DNA of 64,000 nucleotides from contig JACVVK020000005.1 of the NCBI GenBank assembly GCA_018292915.2, positions 2,845,001-2,909,000 of the forward strand, written 5' to 3'. The first letter of the stretch is position 1. Each line of letters opens with the position of its first letter. Origin of the DNA: Batillaria attramentaria (taxonomy: Eukaryota; Mollusca; Gastropoda; Batillariidae). The position numbers were made by a program, and so were the translations under genes. The notes below the pieces were generated by a model. The model saw only the letters and a list, made by a program, of their open reading frames with translations. It searched no databases and was not told the origin of the DNA. Shown one piece after another: positions 14,720-27,299 of the stretch.

Positions 14720-15109
14720 AGGGTTGGACTACAACGTAAAAGACGTGTGCTCGCTCATATTTCAAACATAAGGCTTTGCACGCGAGCAGTCATCGTCAGT
14801 GGAAACTCAGTTTTGAAGCAGGGTAGCACCGGGAAAAAAAACAAAAAAACAAACTCGCGCCCATTTTGACTTACACCCCGTGATATCGCCCAAACTATGC
14901 GACGGTTACCATTTCAGCTTCTCAGTTTCGCGGATCGACACCCTTCACACAGACGTCGACAATGACCCAGAGATAAGCTCGCTATGTTCATGCAGGACAG
15001 ACCAAGACGGATAGCGTTTGAGATCGACAGATCAAATGACCGAATTCCTCCCTGACAGCCAGGGGAGCCCCCTCCCTCCTCTCATCCCCTCCTCTCTCTC
15101 TCTCTCTCT

Positions 15110-15145
<36 letters not shown>

Positions 15146-15600
15146 TCACACATCCCCCCCCCCCACACACACACACACACACCCCCTCCTTCGACTCCCA
15201 CAAGGGATGCGACATAACAGAAAGCAACAGATGACGTGATGCGTTCACGAGTTCCCCACCATCTTTCTTAGGACCGACCACTCCTCATCGATTTCGACTG
15301 ACGGAGTGGGTACAGGGCCCTGTCGAAGCGCGACTGAAAACGGCGGTTCTTGTGAATGGAAAACAAAGGCAGAGAGGCGAGCGCAAGTAATCCGGGACAG
15401 CTGTGCGACCTCGCTGCTTTGTGATTGGGCGAAACGAGTCTGGGAGGGGTTGCCAATAAGAAATGTATCGATTTCTGACGTGAGATTTATCAGTGAACGG
15501 ATCAAAGCGCTGTCTTGCACTTTAATCCAGTACAGTTCAAATGACCTAGTTATCGGGTTCCAACGACCATTTACCAAATAACTTAACCCAGTTCCTAACA
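14720..15600. other. No supportable gene; unique-looking DNA
   Basis: Moderately GC-rich with the CT/CA tract at 15.1 kb. Open frames on both strands at 15,245-15,601 overlap each other and match nothing recognised; no splice pattern. Confidence 0.4.
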
Positions 15601-16242
15601 AGTACGTTTGAAGTTGTGCACCAGTACCACCACTAAAGAAAAAAAAATCATAACTGATTTAAAGTTGGCTTAGTGGGAGTGTTGCACTTTGGATTTTTCA
15701 CCGTTTGAATTATGTTCCACGAGAATTTGCGGTTGATCAAATGTGGCTAACTTGCCATTTCCGCTTACAGGATTCAGGATATCATGTGATCTTGAACAAG
15801 GAGTGATATCAAACGCAGGCGGGGTGGAAGGGGGTTGGAGCGGAGGGGGGTACGAACGCTGTCCTTTCCGGCCAGCGTCCACATTCCACATAAACACAAA
15901 CTTCTAGTTATTCCAGAGGGCATGACCAGAATACTCGCTCTCCCTGCGTTTTAACCTCACGTGCTGGCACATCTTCCAAAAACCACAGTGTAGGTATTTA
16001 AAGTGGTCAGTTTGGAATCCACCCACTGAAAGCTGTCTGACATCATCAGGGAAAAGGGACTAAGTGCCATAGATTTGACAGGCTCTTATGGCCTTTTTCC
16101 AGATGACCGTAGTGGTGTGTATGGCTCCCCGAGAAGAATCCCTTAAAATGAATTAAACAGCCATGGACCAGGAAGACGCGTTTTTCTGTGTTTGTTTTTT
16201 TGTTTGTTTGTTTGTTTTTTGTTTTGGGTTTGTTTGTTTTTT

Positions 16243-16318
<76 letters not shown>

Positions 16319-17104
16319 GAGAGAGAAAGAGAGTGTGTGTGTCTGTGTGAGCACTTTGATCTTGTGAGGACTTTTCCATAGGCCCAGGAGGAATTCGAGG
16401 GATAATGAAGATGGCGGGGAGTGTCTCTGGTGCTACCACGATTCGCATGTTTGGACGGAGATTGCTCTCAGGCAAAGTTACATGCTTGAAATACGAGCAT
16501 GCATCCGTCTTCAAATTGTAGTAAGGTTTCTGCGGAGCCCTGGTCTGATGTTCATGAAGCGCGTTTAGCCAAGATAATCGCGTTTAGTCGTCTAAATAAT
16601 TGTACTTGAACACTGTGTCCTGATGGTGCTACTTTTTAAAGCAGAGTAGCACCAGGAACACTCGCGTACTTTTCGATTGCACACTGTGGATATGGTAGGC
16701 GGCATACCTTGGGAATAAGCGAATGTATACGCCCGAAAAACCAAAGAACCAACAACAAGAACCACAACAACAAACCTTTTTTCGCAAAGACGTTGTTCCC
16801 CGAATGTGTTCACTCCAGCTTCCAGAACAAATTAAAGCCACAATTCGTATTCTTACGTAGCAAAGTTACAACTAAACAATTATGTGTCGTGTAGAGGTTA
16901 TAGGAAATAATTGAAAAAAAAAAAAACTTTAAGTAATTCAAAATATTTTAAGTAGTCCAACAATTTTAGAGGGGGTCCAATAGTTACCCCCCGTCTGATT
17001 ATATATGTTGGACCCCGGGGGTTCATTAATTTAAATTTTATTGGACCGGAGGTCCATTACTTGGGGTACATTGACAATATCACACTGATCAACACGCGCA
17101 GAGC

Positions 17105-17335
17105 GAACAGTGGGGTTGCAAGCTTATGCCTCGATTTGATTTGCTTGTGAGTTCAAAGACTAGGATCGAGTTCAGCATCAGCATCAGTCGGTTGCAAGCT
17201 AATGTTTCGATTTGATTTGCTTGTTAGTTCAAAGACTAGAATCGAGTTCAGCATTAGCATCAGTCATTTGCTAGCTTATGTCTCGATTTGATTTGCTTGT
17301 GAGTTCAAAGACTAAAATCGAGTTCTGCATCAGTT
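17105..17335 (+). repeat. Three tandem units of about 80 bp
   Basis: TCGATTTGATTTGCTTGTGA ... AGTTCAAAGACTA ... ATCGAGTTCAGCATCAG repeated three times with few differences. Confidence 0.85.
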
Positions 17336-18074
17336 TGTTTTTGGGTTTTTTGTTGTTGTTTTTTTTAAAGTGTTTCACCGACTGCAGGTGAACTGGATTC
17401 TGGATTTTTTTTTTTTAAAGGGGGGGGGGAGGGGGAGGGAAGGAATGGCAGAAGAGTGGGGAGGGGAGAGGAGGGAAGGGAAGGAGACGGGAGGGGAGGG
17501 GATGGCTAAAGACGACCGATTAGGGAAAGGGAGGGGGGGGGGGGGGGAGGAGTGACGAACAAAACATACACAGAGACTGGGCTCCGCCGCCGATACATTC
17601 TTCAAAGACCTTGTGCCGAACACAAATACACATGCTGTTTGGTTCATAAACTGGACACATTGCCAAGACTTTTTATCTTTTATATGCAAACAATATGTGT
17701 CGGCTCAGATTGCGTTCTGCTTGTCAACAATGTGGCTAATATCAGACCTTGCAAAAACAAGACAGTAATTTCACCCAACATTATGGGACGCTGACTAGTT
17801 CCCTGATAATCTGATTAAGTTGATGGCTGGTTGGTGGAAGTCTGGCTGGCTGATCAGAATTAATGAGATCATCAATGAGACTCTCTCCCTCTCTCTCTCT
17901 CTGCCTTCTACATTTTCTTCTTTTCAATTTTCTTTCTTTTTATGGCAGTGTAGCAACGGCAAGTTGGTGAAAAAGGTGTTTACATGCCTATAACTTCCTC
18001 AGTTGAAAAATAAAGGATCGTTATCGTTATCTGTGTGAGTGTAGGTGTGCGCGCTGGCGCGCGCGCGCGCGCGC

Positions 18075-18130
<56 letters not shown>

Positions 18131-18596
18131 ACGCGCGCGCGCAAAGGCATCTTGTAGTCGTATGTCACGCGAGAAACACGGAAAAACACCATGTTCGCTG
18201 TTTGTTCGGACTTAAAACACTCCCCGTGCGACATCGTCCAGGCTAAGCTGTACTCGTTACTTGCACAAACATCTCCACACCGACAGCTCACCGAAACAAA
18301 ACTCACGCCAGACCAGACACCGCCTTGACGTTACAATACATAATCCCACTTGCACGTGGGAAACTGGTGTAATTAGTTAACGACCGTAGATAATGGCCGT
18401 TTCTAAACACAGACCGTCTGGAACCGGTGTGTCTCATTATGCTGCGGCGCCCCTCCGTGTTTGCATACTTCCTCCCTAAGTCCCTCCTGCCCGCGAACCG
18501 TTGTCGCTTTGTTAGATTTTACAACCAGGTGTTAGTTTTGCGTGCTTCTGATTTCCTCGAGTGTTGGGGAAAGCTTAAAGAGGCTGTATCCAGCTC

Positions 18597-19270
18597 GAAT
18601 TCTTCACCAAAGTGCTGTGGATCTTCACCAAAGTGCTGTAATTCTTCACCACAAATTGTTGAAATTCTTCACCACAAAGTCCTGCAATTCTTCACCAAAG
18701 TCCTGTAATTCTTCACCAAAGTCCTGTAATTCTTCGCCAAGGTCCTGTAATTCTTCACTGACCAAAGTGCTGTAATTTTTCACCAAAGTCCTGTACTTCT
18801 TCACCACAAAGTCCTGCAAGTCTTCACCACAAAGTCCTGTAATTCTTCACCACAAAGTCCTCTAAATATTAACCACAAAGTCCTGTAATTCTTCATTGAC
18901 CAAAGTGCTGTAATTCTGCACCAAAGTGCTGTAATTTTTACACCACGAAGTGCTGTAATTCTTCACCAAAATGCTGTAATTCTTCACCAAAGTGCTGTAA
19001 TTTTTACACCACGAAGTGCTGTAATTCTTCACCAAAGTGCTGTAATTTTTACACCACGAAGTGCTGTAATTCTTCACCAAAATGCTGTAATTCTTCACCA
19101 AAGTGCTGTAATTTTTACACCACGAAGTGCTGTAATTCTTCACCAAAGTGCTGTAATTTTTACACCACGAAGTGCTGTAATTCTTCACCAAAATGCTGTA
19201 ATTCTTCACCAAAGTGCTGTAATTTTTACACCACGAAGTGCTGTAATTCTTCACCAAAGTGCTGTAATTC
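18597..19270. repeat. 21/24-bp minisatellite with about 111-bp higher-order period
   Basis: Subunits AATTCTTCACCAAAGTGCTG plus T and the longer form with TTTTTACACCACGAAGTGC. On the right, the variant CCAAAATGCTG recurs about every 111 bp, giving a higher-order repeat. The left side is degenerate. The long minus frame (NYSTLVK repeats) is a by-product. Confidence 0.9.
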
Positions 19271-19312
19271 GTCACGCAAGCCATCAAAAACAAAAATCAG
19301 CACACACGCGCG

Positions 19313-19392
<80 letters not shown>

Positions 19393-19864
19393 ACCAACAA
19401 CAACAACAACCACCATATGAAACAGCTTTAAACACACGCCGGGGAAAAATTAATGCAAAGGCATGTTGTAGCCGCATGCCACGCCGGAAACACGGGGGGA
19501 AAAAAAACACCATGTTCGCTGTTTGTTTGGATTAAAACAGCTACAGTGAGAGAAAAAAAAAGAGAAAAAAAAAAACATGCTGCATGCAGCCGCTTTAAGG
19601 AATGTATGTGTTAAGGTGAGGGATTTTCCCAGCTATTCTGCTACGCCGGCGCGCAGTCCTTGGGAACATTACTGTTTTTAAAACCAAGCCATATGACTGT
19701 TAGCTACGTAAAGATTTCTGTTGTCTGTGGTGTTCATCAAAGAGGAGAGAATCGTTTCTGTGGGTTTTTATGTTTAGTGCTTCCCGTTCAGTTCCCCCCC
19801 CCCCCCCCCCAGCGGTCTGCGCCATGCAGAGGCAATAATCTCTGAAACAAGCTGAAAATGTACT

Positions 19865-21108
19865 GGGGCCGAGGTCACGACGCGAACGCAAATTTCTTTG
19901 CGCAAATGGGTTGCGGATCGTAAGTTCGTACGTGGCTACGTGAAAACTATCTCTTCCGCTAGTTGGCCGGTCACGACGCGCACTTACTGGAAACGGTGTC
20001 AAGTACGGGTTATTTTTAGATAGGTGTGGGACCCCTGGGATTCCCACGGAAAACACCATCACGTGGCCTGCACAAATTCTCCCTCCAGCGTGAAGCGTGA
20101 AAGAGTAGAGGGGGTGTGTTCAGTACGCGTTCACTACAGAATTTTTGATCGAGTCATGTTTATCTGCCGTAGCGTCAGGTTAAATGCGTGGCATGTATGT
20201 GGAGAGTGTGATCAGGAGAGCATGCAGGTCGCATATAGACCGCTCTCTAGCAGTCTCTATCTCAACATTGGACGGACTACAACCAGTAGAAGCATTTACT
20301 GCACGTACAAACCGTATGTAGCAGGCTCACTGGCAAGAAAACCAACGGAATGAACCTCAATGAAAGAACAACGAAAAACGAAAGAGGAGAGGATAACAAC
20401 AACATCAACAAAACTCTCCACATACATGCCACGCATTTAACCTGACTTGCTACGGCAGAGAAACATGACTCGACCATAACTCTGAATTCGGAACCCGTAC
20501 GTTTCGGGTCCACAACACAATGAATGAGACCTGCATTGACAGGCATACGATCAAAACGGTGGTGGCTGATCAGTGAGGACTGACCGAGTGCGTTCAGCAC
20601 TGAACTAGTCCGAAACACACACAACAAATGTTAACCCACAAAAAGGAAACAAATCAACCCACGATGTGTGTACAGCCGGCCATACAGGCCTGTGCATTGC
20701 AGGGTGCGTAGTGAACTGAACGCGCCCCCTCTACACTCAAGTCGTCCTACAGAAGATCGCACAATTCCTGCAGGTCTCTCCTCCTAAATCTAAACCTTTG
20801 AAGCATGTCCACATCGTCGTACAAGTCAAAAGGGTTAGTACGATCGCGGAACACCCTTTCCCGTCGCAATGCTCTTCTCATTTGCAGTTGGTAAATCAAG
20901 CGGGCCGCCATTTTTCAGATTTACGCAAAGGCTACGGCACCTTTCCGACACCCTCCTAGGTGGTGTACAATACGCAAGGGTTTCCGAGCGGCCGTAACTC
21001 TGCGCAAACGTCATGACCACCCAATTTTATCACAAATCGTAAGTTACGGACCCTCGCGTGCGTAAATCGGTGGCGGAAAAGTTACGAACGCGTCGTGACC
21101 ACGGCCCC
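19865..21108. mobile_element. 1.24-kb TIR element with internal foldback
   Basis: Ends GGGGCCGAGGTCACGACGCG and, inverted, GGGGCCGTGGTCACGACGCG. Internal inverted arms of about 58 bp lie at 20,149-20,206 and 20,414-20,472 (TTAAATGCGTGGCATGTATG). Both flanks match adjacent parts of the foldback family seen at 14.5 kb (AAAATGTACT / GTGAATGCGACTG), so it inserted into a copy of that family. No transposase frame. Confidence 0.65.
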
Positions 21109-21330
21109 TGTGTGCTCGTGAATGCGACTGAACTCACCACTTCTGTGCACACCGCTGTGAAATAACACGGGGACCTCGAAGTTGTTCGCAACTGTCCACT
21201 TTCCTTGTCACCGCCGAGTATTTTTGTTTTTTCTTCTTTAGGTATCACTTAGCTCGGATCGGTCTCGGTTAGCCCGATTTGGGCGCCGTCGCAGGAGCCA
21301 AGAGAAGCGAGGACCCGGTACAGGGATGGT
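21109..21330 (+). mobile_element. Foldback-family right half, interrupted copy
   Basis: Matches 14,520-14,715 (GGGGACCTCGAAGTTGTTCG; GGTATCACTTAGCTCGG; CCCGGTACAGGGATGG). Its left part lies at 19,811-19,864, separated by the 1.24-kb insertion. Confidence 0.6.
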
Positions 21331-21861
21331 CTGTCTTAAATTTGGATACCCGGAGTTTCTGCGGCAGCGTTGCTCCATAGAGCCAGTGCTGCGTCCTGGC
21401 ATTTTGGAAGAGAAAGCAAGACTATATTATAGGATGTGCTCTGGGGTCTGTGTTAGCACCAAAATAAAGCTAACGTACTGGTGAGTGAGTCTTACCCACT
21501 CAGTACCCAAACTAGACAATCTTCCCGTGTGCTTTATTATGCTTAATAGGATTTCGAATTGTCTGTTTCCGAGGGAAAGCGGGGGGGGGGGGGGGGCTGG
21601 GCGGGGGGGGGGAGGGGAGGAGGAGGGGAAGGGCCACGACCCAAACCAGACACTTTCCCATGTGCTTTCTTAAGCTTAATTTGATTTCTAAATGCCGTTT
21701 TGCCGAGGGTGTTGTGGGGGGGAGGGGGGGAAGAGGAGGGATGAGGGGGGAGGGTGGTTGCGTCCCTGAGACCTAATGGCCAGGGAGGTGCGTCCCAGAC
21801 CAGACGGAGAATACATAGTACCATCTAGGACAACCAGCCCGGACATAGACACTCGCCATGT

Positions 21862-21911
<50 letters not shown>

Positions 21912-22229
21912 AAATGTCGACCCACAATAATCGTTTCGCAATTTCAACGCAGCCGCGGCACTGCCTCGTACTCCGGCTCCAGCCTCGCTTCAGTACACGT
22001 GACATCACTTCCGTCTCAGAGTGATGAATGGCGGGAAGACCGGCCCAGATTGGCCAAGATGGTGTGATCCGTGATAGGAACCGTTCTGGCGACAGGCCGG
22101 GGCTATTAGGTTAATGGAGGTGACGCCCATGGAGTGGCTCAACGGGCCGATCAGCACTAGATAAGGAACGACGCCGCTTCATTGAATAATTGTTTCATTC
22201 GTCCCACGGCCACCTCTGTCTGCCAGTCA

Positions 22230-22506
22230 AACCACGGTCTGTAGTGCTGTAGTATTATAGATCCACACGGAGAAAGAGGAGGCCGTGGTATACAGGTTAT
22301 ATTGCAATACTGAATGAAACCAGACTGTATGGATCCAGTGAGAGGAGGCTGTGGTCTGGCCGAAAATCAGACCAGACTATTCGCACCAAGGACCCTCCGT
22401 TTGGAGCACACACAAAAAAAGGCATATAGATTCGGGCCCCACCTTTGAAACTGCAGTGAGAACACACTTGCCCTCAGCCCAGCAGCAGTAAAGAGGAATT
22501 GACAGA

Positions 22507-22545
<39 letters not shown>

Positions 22546-22940
22546 CACGACTGCTGTGTCTCTTATTGTGTGTCTTTTATCTAGCATTAGTTTCATGAAA
22601 TTTTATTATTATTATTATTAACTACGGACAGAGGCCCGTGGTACAGGTTATACTGCAAAACAGCTGGGGAATCACATTGCAGTACAGACTGAATCCAACC
22701 AGTGTGCGTCCACAGACGCGAGTGCATGGTACAGCCTAACCCCAGTCACGTGGCTAAGAGGTCGAGGTCGTATCAAGAGCTATCACTGGCTTGGTTCCCG
22801 AGTTAGGTACAGCCCAGGTTATATCGCATTACGTGTGCAACAGGTTATATTGAATCAAGCCGGTCCGTAGCCAAGTCCACAGAAAGGGGGGCCATGGTCA
22901 CGGTACCGCGGGTTATTTTGTAATACTATTGCATTTTGCT
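22230..22940 (+). repeat. Degenerate tandem-like repeat region
   Basis: Phrases like GGCCGTGGTATACAGGTTAT, ATTGCAATACTGAATG and TCCACAGA recur four or five times with large divergence, interrupted by a (GT)n tract at 22,511-22,544. No gene seen. Confidence 0.5.
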
Positions 22941-23800
22941 TCGTGTTGTGTCGTGTCTTCGCAAGTCCTGTTGTAGGCATGCGGGATATCTGAGTTATGA
23001 CAATTCACCAGTCAATCATTAGACCAAAGACCTTGGAATCAAGATCTTTGATTAGACTGTATCCACAGAGTGAGTGAGCGAGGTTTTTTTTTTTTTTTTT
23101 AGGGCTGAACGCCGGGCAAGCTAGATGGTTGTAGCAACTGCTATTGGCTGAGAGCTGGCTACCGGGCTGTTCATCGGGGGTTTCTCTCCGGGTTATCCGG
23201 CTTTCATCCCCCTAGCAAAATTGTAAAAAAAAATATAGGATAGGCATTGGGTGGCGCTGCACCGCGGCTACGCGCTTCCCCCAGGGGAAGCAGCCCGAAT
23301 TTTCCGAAATGGATAGTAAAGTAGTTTTAAAAAAAAGAGGTGGGTTTTCAGATTTTGCCATTCTTACCAAAAACAAAAACAAAAAAAATCTTCCCTACAA
23401 GCCGACATCCTCAGTCAGTCCCTTTTTAAACCGATTTGATGCCATTCCTTTATTGAGATTCCTCGTCCGCAAATTCTTTTACTGAAAACGATTCCACAGT
23501 CGGCAAGGACGGCCTCTGCTTAGCTTTGGACAATAATTTAACAATCTATCTTCCCTCAAGAAAGCCACCAGGCCCTCTGCCTGGACATTACACCCAATCA
23601 GTCGTCTTCACTGTTAATGCCTCATCCACGATCCCCCCTCTAGCTATTGAAGCGGGCTCAGCGGGGGAGGTGTACCTTACGTTCGCCAACAGCTCAAATC
23701 GAAAGTCATTTACCGCGCGACCCAACAAGCAAAAAGGGGAGAGACACTGAGCACACAAGCACTACTGCTCGGGAGAGGGGTCGGTGAAGACTCAGGAGGG

Positions 23801-23967
23801 TGGCTGGGTGTTTGGGGGTTTAACGTCCTTTTCCACCACATAGGGTGATATCAAAGACGGGGCAACGATGAAAAAACCAGCACAAATATTTGGCCCCAGC
23901 CGGGATCGAACTCAGGACCTGAGCATTAGAAGTCCAACGCTCTACCATTCGACCACCCCGGCTCCCC
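23801..23967 (-). mobile_element. tRNA-derived SINE, short family 1
   Basis: Reverse complement of the 27.1-kb copy: GGTTTAACGTCCTTTTCCAC at the left, B box as GGGATCGAACTC, and head GACCACCCCGGCTCCCC at the right. Nearly full length. Confidence 0.75.
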
Positions 23968-24039
23968 GAAGACTCACGAAAGACGTTTTGATTTTGCCCA
24001 AGAAAAAAAAAACTGAGTTTTTTTATTTTATTTTAATTT

Positions 24040-24125
24040 TTTGGCTTCCAACCAGAGAATCGAACTCACAGAGAGATCTATCCAAGAGCCCCACTTACGT
24101 GAGATGGGAACGTGGACAGAACTCC
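24040..24125 (-). mobile_element. tRNA-like SINE fragment
   Basis: Minus strand GAGTTCGATTCTCTGGTTGG resembles a B box, followed by an A-rich tail (plus T-rich 24,014-24,042). Short and low in information. Confidence 0.35.
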
Positions 24126-24181
24126 AGACTGGTCATTGTGGCCATCACTGAGGTGAGACCCACATCGTCCGCGGCCACAGA

Positions 24182-24593
24182 TGACGTCAGAATGAGCTTA
24201 CATTGCAGGATTTGCTTGGAGATTTTCCCTCGTCAGATCGGGTCAAAATCAAGTGCTGACGCCTTTACGTGAATAATGAGTGTTCGCTTAATAAAGATAT
24301 AAAGAAAGAAAGAAAGAAAAAACAAGTGTGTCCTTTCTCAGTTCGGCTGTAACCTGTGGTGTAGAAAACAGAAGTATTTCGCGTACACCACAGTGAATAG
24401 CAGGGTGGAGGTGTGCTGGTAACGTAGAACTTAGCAGCAGCAAGCTTCCACTGATTTATAGTCGATTCGATCCACTCGGAAAGCCCTGCCCCTTTGCTCA
24501 AAACACAGTACGTCCATGACGTCATTTTATGGAAAAAGGGGTGGTTTCAAGATGAAAGATTGACGTCATGGTCTGTTTCCTCAAATGACGTCA
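24182..24593. promoter_or_regulatory. Cluster of four perfect CRE palindromes
   Basis: TGACGTCA occurs at 24182-24189, 24517-24524, 24561-24568 and 24586-24593, three of them within 77 bp. An inverted CCAAT (GATTGGCT) lies near 24,723-24,730. The following open frame (to 24,898) is not recognised. Regulatory function is inferred from motif density only. Confidence 0.4.
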
Positions 24594-25185
24594 ATGGACT
24601 TAGTGATTTCTTCCCACGTTTCAGTGATATCAAACTGCATGCGCTAAGCTTATGTAGTGTCTGGCAAGAATGTTTGCCAGACCATGCCAAAGTGTTGTGC
24701 TCATTATGTCGCCGCGGCACGCGATTGGCTGAATTCTGGGAGCTGGCCCCTGTTGACTGGCAGGTGTGGAGTCGTCAATCCTCAAGCCCTGAGACGCTTC
24801 AAAAGAAGGAAGAGTTTACCACGCCACATATTTTAACACAAAAGAACAACCGAAAGTCACCGATTCATCACCCATTTACACGAAGCTATCGCGGATGACC
24901 AACGGCGCGGTATAGTGCCGTGCTCCAGTGGTTGTAAGGGAAACAGGCAAGTCGTCAGTTTCTGCTCTTGTTCCGATTTCGATCCGTCTGGGAAGTCAAC
25001 GATCAAGGACAGACAACCGTGAAAGGGATCCAATTTCGGACGAATTTCGGCAGTCCTGAAGAAAAGCCGGAGAGACTGAAAGAAGCCATTGGAATCGACA
25101 AGGGGAGGTTCAAAAGACTGTTCACAAAAGAGAATATGCTCTCTCTCCCTCTCTCTCTCTCGGACGGAGGAGTGTGCGCGCGCAC

Positions 25186-25187
<2 letters not shown>

Positions 25188-25272
<85 letters not shown>

Positions 25273-25374
25273 GGGGGGGGGATGCTAACAGCGTTTCTGA
25301 CGCCTTACCATGTACCCTCTTCCGCACATGCAATCAGACACACACACACGCACACACACACGCACGCACGCGCG

Positions 25375-25454
<80 letters not shown>
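25188..25454 (+). repeat. (GT)n(GA)n and (CA)n microsatellites
   Basis: GT/GA at 25,188-25,275 and CA at 25,337-25,454, an inverse pair. Long frames reading across them are artefacts. Confidence 0.9.
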
Positions 25455-26338
25455 ATGTGTTTTCCCCCCCTCCACCCACCCACACACACACACTACGAGG
25501 CAAGTCAGGTTGAAGCATTGCAGTACCTCTTGGCAAGTAATCATTTATCTTTAGAAAATAGTTTAAAAGTTTCATTTCATCAGTTTCACACACGCACAAC
25601 ACAGTTGTTAAAATTTCTGCATCCATTTTTAAAAAGAAATTTTACTTCCCACGAGTCCATGCATCTTGTCAGTAAATTGAAACTGGATCATCCATCATTC
25701 AGAAAGCATCAGATGTCATGGAAACACATGGGACGGAAGATATCTCGCCAAATCATGCACATTTTAATGCAAAAGAATATCCCAAAAGTGATCTCAAAAT
25801 TAAAAAGGAGAAAAACGAGTGGAGCGGAGGTGCTGGGGATCCGGATGGGAGCGGGAAAAAAAATACACAGGCTGCAGGGCAGACGCTCCAAACTTCAAAC
25901 TGGGTGGGGTGTGATGCAGGCTTAAGGACACAAATTGACCGTGGGGTCATGTTTGGTGTTTGTTTGAGGTACTTGAAGTGTGCTAGTCTGCAGTGATTTT
26001 GGTTGTCATGAAAAAAAGCGTGATTTTCGTGTTATGTAGGTCAAGGCGCATGGCAGGCGGTCACAAAAAGAGGCGAGCTGCCAGTGAAGCTGGGACTTTT
26101 TGCACAGTGGTGGGACACACAAGTGAGGCATGTGGATTTGTGCGAACTGCCTCTCTGGACTAATATTACAGGGAAAGTAGACGTGCATAACTCCAGTGAG
26201 GCCTGAGCGGAAAGGAGACATTCAATTTTTTTTTTACCCCTGTCAGGTGCTTGCCTTTGACTGGTCTGTTCATGGTAGTAATTGTTTCTAGATTGAAGCA
26301 TTTTTAGGGGTGACTATGATGCCTGAGGCTAATACGGA

Positions 26339-26377
<39 letters not shown>

Positions 26378-26894
26378 CAGGGGCGCCGGAACCGGGGGGG
26401 GGGGGGGGGCAGCTCCCCCCCCCTGTACCCAAGCAGGGGGGGGGGGGCAAGAGTATCTTTTTGCCCCCCCCCCCTGGAAAATCAGGTGACTATGGCAAGA
26501 GGGAGGGCAAAGCCATGGTCTTACCCCCCCCCCCCTCCCTTCCCCTCCCCTACCCCTCTTCCTGCTCTCTCCCTTATCCCACCCAACAGAGAACTCAGTT
26601 TAGCCGTTGCATGAAATATCAAAACGACTTGGCAGAAAGTCGTCTGATAATCACTCCCCCCCCCCCCCCCCCCCCCCCCCCCGCTTTTCACTTTCTTTGG
26701 GCAACGTCCTTCCTTTCACTGGCTCTGGCGTTTCCCCCCTCTGAGATTCTGATCTGATCGCCCCCCCCCCCCCCCCCCCCGCTTTTTACTTTCTCCGGGC
26801 AACGTCCTTCCTTTCACTGGCTCTGGCGTTCCCCCCCCCCCCCCCCCTCTGAGATTCTGCCCCTCCCCCCCCCCAACATCTTCCGGCGCCCCTG
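26378..26894. mobile_element. TIR element inserted in a GATA microsatellite
   Basis: Perfect 14-bp inverted ends CAGGGGCGCCGGAA, flanked on both sides by (GATA)n (26,341-26,377 and 26,895-26,918). The interior has poly-C tracts and an internal duplication (GGGCAACGTCCTTCCTTTCA ... CTGAGATTCTG, twice). hAT-like terminal CAGGGG; the target duplication cannot be sized inside a tetranucleotide repeat. Confidence 0.6.
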
Positions 26895-27124
26895 AGATAG
26901 ATAGATAGATAGATAGATGCAATTTGAGGCCCTGTGTATTTGTGTTCTTCGCCCTGCAATCCCAAGCATTCGAGGAAATGTCCGATTGTTTACTGGCTTA
27001 AAAATCTCCATGATCCAAAGGGAGGAACAGAATGTAGCATAATGTAGTGACCAAGTGGCAAAGCTACGAGGGCGCGTCTGCTGTAATGCTAGGGGTGGCC
27101 AGGGGAATGCTCCCCCGGATTTGC

Positions 27125-27292
27125 GGGGAGCCGGGGTGGCCGAATGGTAGTGCGTTGCACTTCTGATGCTCGGGTCGTGAGTTCGTATCCCGGCTGGGGC
27201 CAAGTATTTGTGCTGGCTTTTTCATCGTTGCCCCGTCTTTGATATCACCCATATGTGGTGGAAAAGGACGTTAAACCCCCCAAACACCCACC
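27125..27292 (+). mobile_element. tRNA-derived SINE, short family 1
   Basis: Head with A-box-like TGGCCGAATGG and B-box-like GAGTTCGTATCCC in a tRNA-like 73-nt shape. The body follows (CCCCGTCTTTGATATCACCC, ATATGTGG) and the 3' end is GGACGTTAAACCCCC. The most complete copy of this family in the window. Confidence 0.75.
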
Positions 27293-27299
27293 CACCCAC

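Larger units (their letters stand above)
15110..19392. repeat. Microsatellites of the 15-19 kb region
   Basis: CT/CA at 15,090-15,182; GT at 16,245-16,316; GC/GT at 18,049-18,140; GC/CA at 19,299-19,392. The last two have the same downstream flank (GCAAAGGCAT, TTGTAG, CACCATGTTCGCTGTTTG) in the same orientation, showing a duplicated block. No supportable gene in this span. Confidence 0.8.

Noticed and set aside
18862..19293. 143-codon minus frame with NYSTLVK repeats
   Set aside because: The subunits are 21 and 24 bp, multiples of three, so the frame stays open by arithmetic. There is no start context or partner exon.
24494..24898. 134-codon plus frame after the CRE cluster
   Set aside because: No family, no splice sites in suitable places, and a composition similar to surrounding noncoding DNA. 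Kept only as context for the CRE cluster.
25089..25925. 278-codon plus frame
   Set aside because: Half is microsatellite. The remaining 140 codons after 25,496 are lysine/serine rich with no recognised family, no splice pattern and an overlapping frame on the same strand; chance in A-rich DNA is likely.
27125..27200. tRNA gene
   Set aside because: Internal promoter boxes are present but the arms do not pair well, and the sequence continues into a repeated SINE body with other copies.
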